Positions 35,413 through 43,833 of a stretch of DNA of 64,000 nucleotides are shown in pieces (position 1 is the first letter of the stretch; each line of letters begins with the position of its first letter). The position numbers and the translations under genes are program-made. Source of the DNA: Tautonia rosea (GTDB lineage: Bacteria > Planctomycetota > Planctomycetia > Isosphaerales > Isosphaeraceae); NCBI RefSeq assembly GCF_012958305.1, contig NZ_JABBYO010000001.1:62001-126000 (forward strand). Reading direction: 5' to 3'. Below the pieces are notes generated by a model. The model saw nothing but the letters and a program-made list of their open reading frames with translations. It was not told the DNA's origin and did no database searches.

Positions 35413-36402
35413 ATGTGCGTATCAATGAGACCGTCACCGTTTCCCTTCGTTCTGGTTCTGGTGGTCACCCTCGCTGGTCTGACGGAGCCGGTTCTGGCGA
35501 CTGCCGAAGCCCCGTTCGAACGGACGTCAGACGTGATTTATGGGCGAAAGCACGGCACAGCCCTGACCTTCGACGTGTTTCAGCCGACGAAGGAGGGACC
35601 GGCTCAGGGGGTAGGTCTCATTCTGGCCGTCAGTGGTGGATGGTTTTCGGCACACGAAGCGATCGCTCTTCCCTTGATCGAGCCGTTTGTCGATCGGGGG
35701 TACACCGTGTTCGCGGTTGTTCATGGCAGCCAACCGAAATTCACCATTCCTGAGATCCTCAGTGATATGCACCGTGCCGTGCGGTTCATTCGACACCACG
35801 CGGAGGACTATGAGATCGACCCCGATCGGATCGGCATCTACGGAGGATCGGCGGGGGGGCACCTGTCATTGATGCAAGGGGTGGCCGGATCCGCCGGGGA
35901 CCCCGATGCGAAGGATGCAGTCGAGCAAACCTCAAGCCGGGTTCAGGCCGTGGCTTGCCTGTTTCCCCCGACCGACTTCCTGAACTACGGCAAACCCGGA
36001 GAGAATGCGCTGGGCCGGGGAATTCTGGAAAATTTCAAGGCTCCGTTCGACTTTCACGAACTGGACACGACACGGAACGTGTATGTCCCCATCGTCGATG
36101 AAGAACGAGTCCTTGAAATCGGTCGTGAGATCTCGCCTATTACGCATGTGAGTCCGGATGATCCTCCGACCCTCATTCTCCACGGTGATGCCGATACATT
36201 GGTCCCGATTCAGCAGGCCCAGAGCTTTCTTGAAGCCCTCAGCGCTGAAGGAGTCGAGACGGAGCTTGTGGTCAAAGCCGATGCCGGGCACGGCTGGCCC
36301 GAATTGCCCAGCGATCTCAACGAGCTGGTGGATTGGTTTGACACGCATCTGCTTGGCTCCTCATCCTCCGAACCGACCGATGACGGATCTTCACAGCCCT
36401 GA
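35413..36402 (+). CDS. Secreted alpha/beta hydrolase (BD-FAE/esterase type)
   Basis: 329 residues from MCVSMRPSPFPFVLVLVVTL, a signal peptide; the GTG three codons earlier is possible, but AAGG stands at the right distance to this ATG. The hydrolase core has ILAVSGGWFSAHEAI (oxyanion GGW), RIGIYGGSAGGHLSLMQGV with nucleophile Ser146, ILHGDADTLVPIQQAQ (acid Asp) and ADAGHGWPE (His). This order and spacing are those of bacterial feruloyl/acetyl esterases, probably acting on plant or algal polysaccharide esters. A short gap of 276 bases separates it from the sialidase-fold genes on the same strand. Confidence 0.87.
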   Translation: MCVSMRPSPFPFVLVLVVTLAGLTEPVLATAEAPFERTSDVIYGRKHGTALTFDVFQPTKEGPAQGVGLILAVSGGWFSAHEAIALPLIEPFVDRGYTVFAVVHGSQPKFTIPEILSDMHRAVRFIRHHAEDYEIDPDRIGIYGGSAGGHLSLMQGVAGSAGDPDAKDAVEQTSSRVQAVACLFPPTDFLNYGKPGENALGRGILENFKAPFDFHELDTTRNVYVPIVDEERVLEIGREISPITHVSPDDPPTLILHGDADTLVPIQQAQSFLEALSAEGVETELVVKADAGHGWPELPSDLNELVDWFDTHLLGSSSSEPTDDGSSQP

Positions 36403-36678
36403 TTGGCTCGACAGGGAATGCCGACCTGGGTGCAGCATCACGACGCGACTCTCGGGCGCATAGTCCGGGGTCTGTCGGGTGCGACTTGTGAACATTTCAG
36501 AGGACGCTCGATCGGGGGATGGTTCTCCGCAAGGGTGGCAATGGTCATGATCGGATTGAGGGAGTGGGAACGTGGTATCACCCTGACAAACACCTTAGAT
36601 CGAGTCCAGAAGTCTGAGCATTTGGATAAAATTCCGAGCTGTCGTCCTTTCTGATTCATCGAGGAGATCCGGTTCATC

Positions 36679-37896
36679 ATGTCAGGCGTTTTCCTGGGCA
36701 TTGGGATCGCGATCGGGAGTGTTTGGTCGGCCATTGGGGGTGACGGGTTGATCCTGACGAGACCTCACCCAGAATCAAACCCACAGTCATCATTGATGCT
36801 TGCCGGCGAATGGGTTCCGGATGATCCGCATGCAATTGATTTTTCCAAACTTCCACAAATTCCCAGTGAGCATGTGGTTGTCAGTGATGTGCGTGCCAAG
36901 AATGGAGTGAACCAGCATAACTATCTTGTACGCCATCGAGACCTGTTCTGGGTGATGTGGAGTGACGGTCCGGGAGTTGAAGATCGGGTGGGTCAGCGGG
37001 TGCGATTTGCCACAAGTCCTGATGGTCGTTCGTGGAGTGAGCCGCGGGACCTCACACCGGAGCCACCGAATTCTGGACCCTCATCGCCACATTATGGAAC
37101 GCGTAGCCCTGAGGGATTTCGATGGATCGCGCGAGGGTTCTGGCTTCGGGAAGACGACCTGTATGCGCTGGCTTCGCTGGACGAAGCGGACGGATTCTTT
37201 GGACCGAGTCTGGCGCTGCACGCCTTCCGACTGATCCCGGAAGAGAATCGCTGGAACCCTTGGGGGGTCATTGCCGAGGATACGATCAATAATTTTCCAC
37301 CCAAGCGGTTGCCGACGGGTGAGTGGCTGATGTCGCGTCGTCCGCACAATTACAGGGAAACCGGCGTCTTCTTCTTGCGGGGAGGTGCCAAGGGGCTGAA
37401 CGACTGGGAGTCGTTTCCCGTGCTCGGGTCCAGTCGCGAACTTGCTGCAGAAGAACCGCTGTGGTGGGTGTTACCCAATGATCATTTGATGGCTCTGTTC
37501 CGCGACAATCGACGGGGCGGATACCTTTACCGCGCATTCTCGACCGACGATGGAAAAACCTGGAGCCTGCCGGTCCGGACGAATTTTCCTGACGCGACTT
37601 CGAAGCTTCACGGACTTCGTCTGAGCGACGGTCGCTACGTCCTTGCCTCCAATGCAAACCCGAGGAAACGTGATCCGCTGACCCTGGCAATCAGCGAGGA
37701 TGGAATGGTATTCACAAAACTCGGCGTGCTGATCGGTGGCCGACAGGTGGATTACCCCCACGTTCTGGAGCACGACGGTTCGTTGCTCATCGCGTTTTCC
37801 GGTGGCAAACAACGTGTCGAGATCCTGATTGTTCGCCTCGAAGATCTGGACACGCTGAGCAATCAACTTACACCCCCAAACACTCCCGGAAACTGA
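36679..37896 (+). CDS. Secreted sialidase-fold (BNR repeat) protein
   Basis: 405 residues with a hydrophobic N-terminal segment (MSGVFLGIGIAIGSVWSAIG) likely acting as a signal peptide. Asp-box motifs of the S-x-D-x-G-x-x-W kind are visible: SPDGRSW, STDDGKTW and a degenerate SEDGMVF, which mark a six-bladed sialidase propeller. GAGGAGATCC lies upstream of the ATG. It is the first of three same-strand genes closely spaced (48 bases to the next). The true substrate may be any glycan, as the fold also occurs in non-sialic-acid hydrolases and lyases. Confidence 0.8.
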   Translation: MSGVFLGIGIAIGSVWSAIGGDGLILTRPHPESNPQSSLMLAGEWVPDDPHAIDFSKLPQIPSEHVVVSDVRAKNGVNQHNYLVRHRDLFWVMWSDGPGVEDRVGQRVRFATSPDGRSWSEPRDLTPEPPNSGPSSPHYGTRSPEGFRWIARGFWLREDDLYALASLDEADGFFGPSLALHAFRLIPEENRWNPWGVIAEDTINNFPPKRLPTGEWLMSRRPHNYRETGVFFLRGGAKGLNDWESFPVLGSSRELAAEEPLWWVLPNDHLMALFRDNRRGGYLYRAFSTDDGKTWSLPVRTNFPDATSKLHGLRLSDGRYVLASNANPRKRDPLTLAISEDGMVFTKLGVLIGGRQVDYPHVLEHDGSLLIAFSGGKQRVEILIVRLEDLDTLSNQLTPPNTPGN

Positions 37897-37941
37897 ACGG
37901 GACAGGAACATTCCGGTATTCCAGATACAATTTAGGAGCTC

Positions 37942-40254
37942 ATGATGCTGAGCCGACCGCATCGAAATTATCAATATTTGATGATTTATTTTGTGACGAT
38001 ACTTGGTTATGCCAATGTAACACTTACCACCGCCGGCGAGGATCTGTCATTCGACGGGGCTCTGGAACCGCTGCTCGGTGCCCCACGATTTGACTCGCTC
38101 GTTCTTTTTGATGATGAACGCTTTCCGAATCTGGTCGTTGGTCAGGATGGAACGGTCGTTGCGACCTGGGGAAGCAAGCGAATCCGGGTACGTCGTAGTA
38201 AAGACGGCGGACTCACTTGGGAAAACGAGGTTGAGGTGGCGGAAGGGATCCACGGAGGAGGAACCCTCGTCGATGAACGAAACGGAGACATCCTGCTCTT
38301 TGTACATCCCGAACATCCACCCCGAGATGGAACCACCGCTCCGCGTACTGTCTACCGGAGCACCGACCAGGGAGTGTCATGGGTCAATTCTGAGGCAACC
38401 TTCTTGATCGATGGTAAGGGGTATGTGCCCTCCCTCCATATGTGTGAACGTGGGGTTACGCTCGTGCGCGGCACTCACGCGGGCCGATTGATCCGTCCGG
38501 CGAGAGTTTATCAGCCTTCCCCCGACCGATACGCCACGGCGATTTTCAGTGACGATGGGGGCAGGACCTGGCAGGCTGGCGAACCGTTTCCAGAGCGAGG
38601 AACAGGCGAGGGAGCCTTGCTCGAGCGGTCGGACGGTCAGTTGATCTTCAGTGCCCGTCGGAGTTTTTTCCCAAGCGAGCAACCGTTGCAGGCAGAGCGG
38701 GTTTTCGCGCGAAGCGACGACGGAGGAGAAACCTGGAACGCGCCCTTCTCGTCTCCTGTCGTGCCGGATGGGCCACGATACCGTGGTGAGGAGCGACGTG
38801 GAGCGAACTACAACGCCCATTTCGGCATGATGGCGGGATTTACTCGGGTTCCGGTAAAGAATCGCGACATCTTGATCTACAGTAATGCCGATCACGAGGG
38901 ACATGAACGGGTTCGCTTGACGGTATGGGCCAGTTTCGATGGCGGCACGACTTGGCCCGTGAAGCGTCTCGTTCACGAGGCTCAGAGTGCTTATTCGTCA
39001 CTGGCCGCCGGTCGTCCGGGAACGTCGAGTGAGGGCTGGATCTCTTTGCTCTATGAACATGGAAACGACACCGCTCAGTATGTGGGTGGGACGCTTGCAC
39101 GATTCAACCTTTCCTGGATTCTTGACGGAGAACTCACGGGGGATGGTGAATTGCCCGCTTGGCTCGGAGACGACACCCCTCAGGTGTTTCTTCAACCGCC
39201 GCAGGTCATCGCCGATCCGGGTCTGGAATACTCCGGCGCGTCGAGGCAGTTTCAAGGAATTCCCAGCATCGCCCAGAGTCCAGGCGGAAGGCTCTGGGCA
39301 ACCTGGTACGGTGGACCAACTCCTGGAGAAGATCAAAATAACTATGTGATTTTGGTCACCAGTGGTGATGAGGGAACATCATGGACTCAAGAACGTGTGG
39401 TGATCGATCCGGACGGTGAAGGCCCAGTCCGCGCCTTCGATCCTCAGATCTGGTGTGATCCTCATGGGCGAATGTGGGCCTTCTGGGCTCAGGCCGTCGG
39501 ACACTCGGCGAGTGTTGGGGGAGTTTGGGCGATGGTGAGCCACAATCCGGATGTCGCAGATGCTGATTGGTCCGAGCCTCGACGCTTGACCGATGGCGTG
39601 ATGATGGGGAAACCCATCGTGCTCTCAACAGGTGAGTGGTGCTTGCCTGTATCGACCTGGAGAGAGACCGACCACAGCGCACGATTCGTGGTCTCCACGG
39701 ACCAGGGAGCAACGTGGTCGGTTCGAGGTGGTTGCCATGTTCCCAAACCTGTTCGGTCGTTTGATGAGCACATGATCGTTGAACGTCCAGACGGTGCACT
39801 CTGGATGCTGGCTCGAACCAACTCCGGGATTGGCGAGAGTGTCTCAACGGATCGAGGCCGGACGTGGACGGAGCTGGTGCCCTCGGGCATTGCTCATCCC
39901 TCGGCGCGATTTTTTCTCCGTCGTCTCAACTCGGGGAGTCTCTTGCTCGTCAAGCACGGTCCGATTGATCAGCCCACCGGACGATCGCACCTGACCGCTT
40001 TCCTTTCCGAGGACGAGGGCAAGACCTGGTTTGGTGGTCTCCTGCTCGACGAGCGGAACGGGGTGTCATATCCCGACGGCGTTGAGGGGGACGACGGAAC
40101 GTTGTCCGTCATTTACGACTTCTCGCGTCGGGATGAACGGGAAATTTTGATGGCTCGATTTACCGAGGCCGACGTTCGAGCAGGGAAACAGAGTTCCCCG
40201 AAATCCCAGTTGCGCATCCTGGTTCACAAAGCGTCGCCAGATCGTTCACAATGA
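37942..40254 (+). CDS. Large secreted protein with two sialidase-fold domains
   Basis: 770 residues. Two ATGs (37942 and 37945) follow AGGAG; the second has the better spacing (six bases). A weak signal peptide (about residues 12-33) is followed by two sialidase domains, about 45-390 and 400-745. Asp boxes are numerous: SKDGGLTW (86), STDQGVSW, SDDGGRTW, SDDGGETW, SFDGGTTW in the first half, SGDEGTSW, STDQGATW, STDRGRTW and SEDEGKTW in the second. The second domain begins QFQGIPSIAQSPGGRLWATW, the BNR_2 style of exo-sialidases, with F-x-G-I-P for the FRIP site lacking its Arg. Its stop codon overlaps the next start (ATGA). Confidence 0.88.
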   Translation: MMLSRPHRNYQYLMIYFVTILGYANVTLTTAGEDLSFDGALEPLLGAPRFDSLVLFDDERFPNLVVGQDGTVVATWGSKRIRVRRSKDGGLTWENEVEVAEGIHGGGTLVDERNGDILLFVHPEHPPRDGTTAPRTVYRSTDQGVSWVNSEATFLIDGKGYVPSLHMCERGVTLVRGTHAGRLIRPARVYQPSPDRYATAIFSDDGGRTWQAGEPFPERGTGEGALLERSDGQLIFSARRSFFPSEQPLQAERVFARSDDGGETWNAPFSSPVVPDGPRYRGEERRGANYNAHFGMMAGFTRVPVKNRDILIYSNADHEGHERVRLTVWASFDGGTTWPVKRLVHEAQSAYSSLAAGRPGTSSEGWISLLYEHGNDTAQYVGGTLARFNLSWILDGELTGDGELPAWLGDDTPQVFLQPPQVIADPGLEYSGASRQFQGIPSIAQSPGGRLWATWYGGPTPGEDQNNYVILVTSGDEGTSWTQERVVIDPDGEGPVRAFDPQIWCDPHGRMWAFWAQAVGHSASVGGVWAMVSHNPDVADADWSEPRRLTDGVMMGKPIVLSTGEWCLPVSTWRETDHSARFVVSTDQGATWSVRGGCHVPKPVRSFDEHMIVERPDGALWMLARTNSGIGESVSTDRGRTWTELVPSGIAHPSARFFLRRLNSGSLLLVKHGPIDQPTGRSHLTAFLSEDEGKTWFGGLLLDERNGVSYPDGVEGDDGTLSVIYDFSRRDEREILMARFTEADVRAGKQSSPKSQLRILVHKASPDRSQ

Positions 40255-40772
40255 CGATTAGGATTCAGAAACTCGAGCAAATGACTCCCGACTTCTCAAG
40301 GATTCGATTCTTGAAACACCCCATTCTGGCACTCCTGCTTGGTGGTCTCCTGCCCGCGATCCTGTTTGGCGTCTCCGGAGTCATGCAGAAGGCATGCGCC
40401 CGGACCGGGATCGGCACCGGACCGTATCTTGCGATAACAGGCCTGGCTGTGCTCACCGTCGGAGGATTGTTGACCGTCGTCGAACATGACGTGACGGTCA
40501 GTCGCAAGAGTGCGGTTTATACCCTTCTGTTCGGAGCGCTCTGGGCCACGGGGGTCGGGTGCATCGCCATTGCCCTGCGGCGGTACGGAGGACAAATCAG
40601 CCAGCTTGTTCCGCTTTACAATATGAACACGCTTGTTGCAGTCTTCATTGGCTTGGTCGTTTTGTCAGAGTGGCGTGATGTGCATTGGGGCCGATTGTTG
40701 GTGGCGAGTGTCTTGATTGTCACGGGAGGAGTGCTCGCCGCGACGTCCTCGAAAGGGGTCCTGGGCCCCTGA
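40251..40772 (+). CDS. Small EamA/DMT-like membrane transporter
   Basis: 173 residues overlapping the preceding sialidase stop by ATGA, so translationally coupled. Five membrane helices are visible, for example HPILALLLGGLLPAILFGVS, VYTLLFGALWATGVGCIAIA and MNTLVAVFIGLVVLSEWRDV; the last ends with the LSEW-x-x-V motif of EamA repeats. It is half the usual length (about 300), so it may act as a homodimer. Position suggests it takes up a sugar released by the sialidase-fold enzymes; that is inference. Confidence 0.8.
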   Translation: MTIRIQKLEQMTPDFSRIRFLKHPILALLLGGLLPAILFGVSGVMQKACARTGIGTGPYLAITGLAVLTVGGLLTVVEHDVTVSRKSAVYTLLFGALWATGVGCIAIALRRYGGQISQLVPLYNMNTLVAVFIGLVVLSEWRDVHWGRLLVASVLIVTGGVLAATSSKGVLGP

Positions 40773-40871
40773 CACGAAATCCCTGCTGTCTTCAATCTAG
40801 GTCTCCTGAAGCGCAGGGCATCGATCACTGGCATGGGCACGAAGAGATCGATTTCGCTAGAGGAGAGGGGC

Positions 40872-41309
40872 ATGCGTCGGTTTTTCTGGGGTTTTCTCGG
40901 CTTCGGTGCGGTGATGATCATGGCGATCATCATGGCTTCTGGGATCAGCCGGGCATCACGAGACGTACCAACCCGCGAGCCGAGTGAGGCCGAGCGGATT
41001 GTTCAGCAGCAGCTTGATGCGTATAACCGTCGCGACATCGATGGTTTTCTGGAGACCTATGCCGAGGAGGTTACGCTCTCCAACTTCCCCGATGGGCTCC
41101 TCTCGACCGGCATTGACGCAATGAGAACGCGTTATGGAGCCTTCTTCGACCGGACGCCTGATCTCCACGCGGAAGTTACCCAGCGAATCGTTCAAGGTGA
41201 CTACGTGATCGACCACGAACAGGTCACCGCCCAGGGCCGTGAATTCGGAGCGGTGGCAATCTATCTGGTCAAAAATGGGAAGATCCAGAATGTTTGGTTG
41301 CTTCGATGA
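40872..41309 (+). CDS. NTF2/SnoaL-like protein with membrane anchor
   Basis: 145 residues from MRRFFWGFLGFGAVMIMAII, a hydrophobic N-terminal anchor, behind AGGAGAGGGGC. The soluble part EAERIVQQQLDAYNRRDIDGFLETYAEEVTL, GIDAMRTRYGAFFDRTPDL and ends VAIYLVKNGKIQNVWLLR is a classic steroid-delta-isomerase/SnoaL fold. No conserved catalytic set is obvious, so binding or an unassigned enzyme role. It converges with nadR. Confidence 0.85.
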   Translation: MRRFFWGFLGFGAVMIMAIIMASGISRASRDVPTREPSEAERIVQQQLDAYNRRDIDGFLETYAEEVTLSNFPDGLLSTGIDAMRTRYGAFFDRTPDLHAEVTQRIVQGDYVIDHEQVTAQGREFGAVAIYLVKNGKIQNVWLLR

Positions 41310-41394
41310 CAGGGTCTTTCTCTCTTTGTCATCCTGAGTGGAGGTATGAACAGAATTTCTTGTAAGTTTACTGCATTCCGACTCGGCACGCGTC

Positions 41395-42405
41395 TTAGCC
41401 TCTGAGGAGATCGCCAAGAGACGTATACTTGTCAAACCTTTCAAGAATCCGAGACGCTTCTTCGATCCGAGTGTTGAGTGATCCCCTGAGCGTGAGAAAC
41501 GGGATTCGCCGATGAAGCAAATCTGCCCGGGTCTGTTTTTGAAGGATCGTTCTGTTTGCGAGCCCAGACCGATCCCAGGTGTCCTCGTAAGGGATATCGT
41601 CGTCACAAAGAAAAACGAGGTCGTATCGCTGGGAAGCCTGCTCAGCGATCTGGGCAAGTCGGGGGTGAACTGTTCCATGATACCATTGTGCGAACAATGA
41701 AGTTGTCGTGGCGTTCGTATCGACAAAAAGAAATCGGTTTGCGTCATGGAGAAGCGCGTCTTCTCGTTGGAGGTGTCCCTCTGCGATCTCCACCAGTTGC
41801 TCCGGAGTGAGTCGACGATTCGTTTGATGCAACTCCCAGTACTCACGGCCGTATTCGGGCATCCACTGCGTTTTGTACGTCTGAGCAAGAGCCTGGGTCA
41901 TAGTTGACTTTCCCGTCGAAGGTGCACCGAGAAAGACAACCTTGGCGACCAGGTCTCGATAGACCTCCGGTGCGAGAAAATGCCGGTGAATGAACGGGTT
42001 CTCCCGAATCGCCGTCCCGGAGATCGGCACGGTGGTTCGCGATTCATCGACGCGACAATCCATCGCGTTCAGGGCCCGGCTGACATGATCGCCGTAGAAT
42101 TCACTTGAAAAGAAATGCGAGATTGTTCGAGATTGGAGAATCTTCAGAAGATAATTTTCATGGATTACCATGATTTCGGGCGTATTTCCAACGATGGTCG
42201 GCCCATCCCATGCTTCGAGGACCTCGACGGTTGGATACAAGGTTCTGATCCACCCGGCTCGGACCGGGAGCGGGACGGTTGTCGTGTCCGGGGCATCGTA
42301 GACAATCACGATGAGGTGATCACTCTGGTCGAGTGCCTGTTCAATCAACCGCTGATGTCCCTGGTGAAGAGGGGCAAATTTGCCCAGAGTTAATCCGGTC
42401 TTCAT
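41395..42405 (-). CDS. nadR: NadR-type NMN adenylyltransferase / ribosylnicotinamide kinase
   Basis: 336 residues, bifunctional. The N-terminal nucleotidyl transferase has MKTGLTLGKFAPLHQGHQRL (G-x-F-x-P-x-H-x-G-H, His14 and His17) and ISGTAIRENP as the ISxTxxR motif. The C-terminal kinase has a P-loop GAPSTGKST (160-168) and LFVDTNATTTSLFAQWY. It phosphorylates nicotinamide riboside and adenylates NMN to NAD. The N-terminal DNA-binding domain of enterobacterial NadR is absent, so this is an enzyme only. Its first 65 bases overlap the 3' end of pnuC. Confidence 0.93.
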   Translation of the reverse strand: MKTGLTLGKFAPLHQGHQRLIEQALDQSDHLIVIVYDAPDTTTVPLPVRAGWIRTLYPTVEVLEAWDGPTIVGNTPEIMVIHENYLLKILQSRTISHFFSSEFYGDHVSRALNAMDCRVDESRTTVPISGTAIRENPFIHRHFLAPEVYRDLVAKVVFLGAPSTGKSTMTQALAQTYKTQWMPEYGREYWELHQTNRRLTPEQLVEIAEGHLQREDALLHDANRFLFVDTNATTTSLFAQWYHGTVHPRLAQIAEQASQRYDLVFLCDDDIPYEDTWDRSGLANRTILQKQTRADLLHRRIPFLTLRGSLNTRIEEASRILERFDKYTSLGDLLRG

Positions 42406-42988
42406 CGGGAAGGGGGTCCTTCGATCGAATGACCATCGTGTTTCGCCAGGAGAGAAACCCGATTGAAGCCATCACCAGAAACACGGCGTAAAGACTCGAA
42501 GTAAGCACAAGTGACTTGATGAGATAGATGCCGATTGCGGCGATATCAACGCAGATCCAAACGAGCCAGGACTCAAGCCGCTTTCTCGTCATCAACCATT
42601 GCGCTACCAAACTTGCCACGGACGTGAACGCATCTCCGTAAGGAAGCGCCGCATCGGTGTACGATGCCATGCCGAAGCCCCATACCGTCGTGCCCGTGAG
42701 CGTAATGAGGATCCAGCCCAGGAACCCGCGAACGCTTAGGCGACTGACCGCCAATTCCTGGTGATTGGTGCCACCATGAAGCCAATGATGCCAACCGTAC
42801 ACCTGAAGGACGACATATACCACATGAAGGATCAGATCAGAGTACAGTTTTACTTCATAGAAAATAAGAATAAACAGAGAAACCTGAATCAGTCCTGTTG
42901 GCCAGCACCAGATACTTTGACGGATGGTCAGCGCCACACACAACAGGCCAAAGAGCACGGCAACGGCTTCGATCGTGGTCATCGTCAT
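42341..42988 (-). CDS. pnuC: PnuC-family nicotinamide riboside transporter
   Basis: 215 residues with about seven membrane helices: EAVAVLFGLLCVALTIRQSI with WCWPTGLIQVSLFI, YSDLILHVVYVVLQVYGWHH (the conserved Q-x-Y-G-W-x-x-W motif) and SLYAVFLVMASIGFLSWRN. In the family W-x-x-G motifs line the substrate path. Together with nadR it takes up nicotinamide riboside, which the kinase traps. The last 65 bases overlap nadR. A hydrophilic tail of about 25 residues is coded in the overlap. The start at MTMTTIEA has only a weak ribosome site. Confidence 0.93.
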   Translation of the reverse strand: MTMTTIEAVAVLFGLLCVALTIRQSIWCWPTGLIQVSLFILIFYEVKLYSDLILHVVYVVLQVYGWHHWLHGGTNHQELAVSRLSVRGFLGWILITLTGTTVWGFGMASYTDAALPYGDAFTSVASLVAQWLMTRKRLESWLVWICVDIAAIGIYLIKSLVLTSSLYAVFLVMASIGFLSWRNTMVIRSKDPLPDEDRINSGQICPSSPGTSAVD

Positions 42989-43335
42989 TGTCTCGAAGGC
43001 GGAGCATACTGGGGTTGTATGGCCGCCTTTGAAAATCGGCGTTCCAGGCGAGGCAGTTCGGAGAACAAACGGCTCTGACGGTTCCCTCGTCAGTCAACAC
43101 CACGGTTCGGGATCGAGGAAGTCCCTTTGCTGCAGTCTCAGAAAACGGAAAGGACTCGAACACGAGGAGCGATCCCTCGATCGTGGTACGATTCGGTGAT
43201 GGGATCGTGCGGGATTCTCACCCCATTCTCGTGATACGGTCTCTTGAATCCACAAGGGAGTACTGAATTGTTCAATTCGAGAGTGTGCCAATCTCGGTTC
43301 GGTCGTTTCGGGTGTAAGGTGAACCGCCTCGACGA
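42989..43335. other. Gap upstream of pnuC
   Basis: About 350 bases. I looked for a riboswitch-like fold or a strong promoter for pnuC-nadR and saw none with confidence. A minus-strand open frame of about 100 codons (42855-43163) overlaps pnuC and has no recognisable features. Confidence 0.4.
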
Positions 43336-43566
43336 TCAGGTCCCATCTCTCAGGGCATAGGTTCCTCCCATGTCGCGTTTTAACTTGCCCAGTGCAACGA
43401 GCTCGTCCCAGACTTCGGCCGGATGACCGGGCGGGGGGGTGATCCCGGTGATCCCGGATCGTTTCCCACCGCCTCGGCTGAGTCCTGATTCGTCATCCAG
43501 CCGGGTCAGTTTCAGTCGCTTCTTGAACGCCTTCAAGGCACGTTTGCGTTCTTCGTCTGTTGCCAT
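43336..43566 (-). CDS. Small conserved hypothetical protein
   Basis: 76 residues starting MATDEERKRALKAFKKRLKL and ending in ALRDGT. The pattern basic helix, LTRLDDES, a Gly/Lys linker, ITPPPGHPAEVWDELVALGKLKR resembles a short conserved planctomycete protein seen as a stand-alone family with the same KAFKKRLK-LTRLDDESRLG start; the assignment is from memory of that pattern. Longer in-frame extensions (to 43932) overlap the divergent radical SAM gene and are rejected. Role unknown. Confidence 0.65.
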   Translation of the reverse strand: MATDEERKRALKAFKKRLKLTRLDDESGLSRGGGKRSGITGITPPPGHPAEVWDELVALGKLKRDMGGTYALRDGT

Positions 43567-43833
43567 GGCTGCCTCGTGGGAGGGTGTGGTTTGGCCCCCG
43601 AATACTGGAAAGGCCGAGAGCCAATGCCTCTCCTTTGGGTTTTTATCAACTATCGAGTCTCGCCCAAGGCCCACAGCGTCGCCAGATCCCACCGGATGTT
43701 GTTCGATCGTTCCTGAGAGATCACACCGGCGATCTCCGGTTGAATCCGGATTCCAGGCCGCAACATCTCCCAACCTTCCGCTTGATCTTGATACGATACA
43801 GACGAACACAGAAACCAGTACGGGAGGACACAC

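Noticed and set aside
36679-40772. Complete sialic acid catabolic operon
   Set aside because: No nanA, nanK, nanE, nagA or nagB is seen; only sialidase-fold proteins and a generic transporter are present.
42855-43163. 102-codon minus-strand frame overlapping pnuC
   Set aside because: Overlaps pnuC in another frame, no ribosome site, no motif; the first part alone is too short to judge.
42989-43335. NAD- or other riboswitch upstream of pnuC-nadR
   Set aside because: No conserved core or convincing stem arrangement could be seen; a covariance-model search would be needed.
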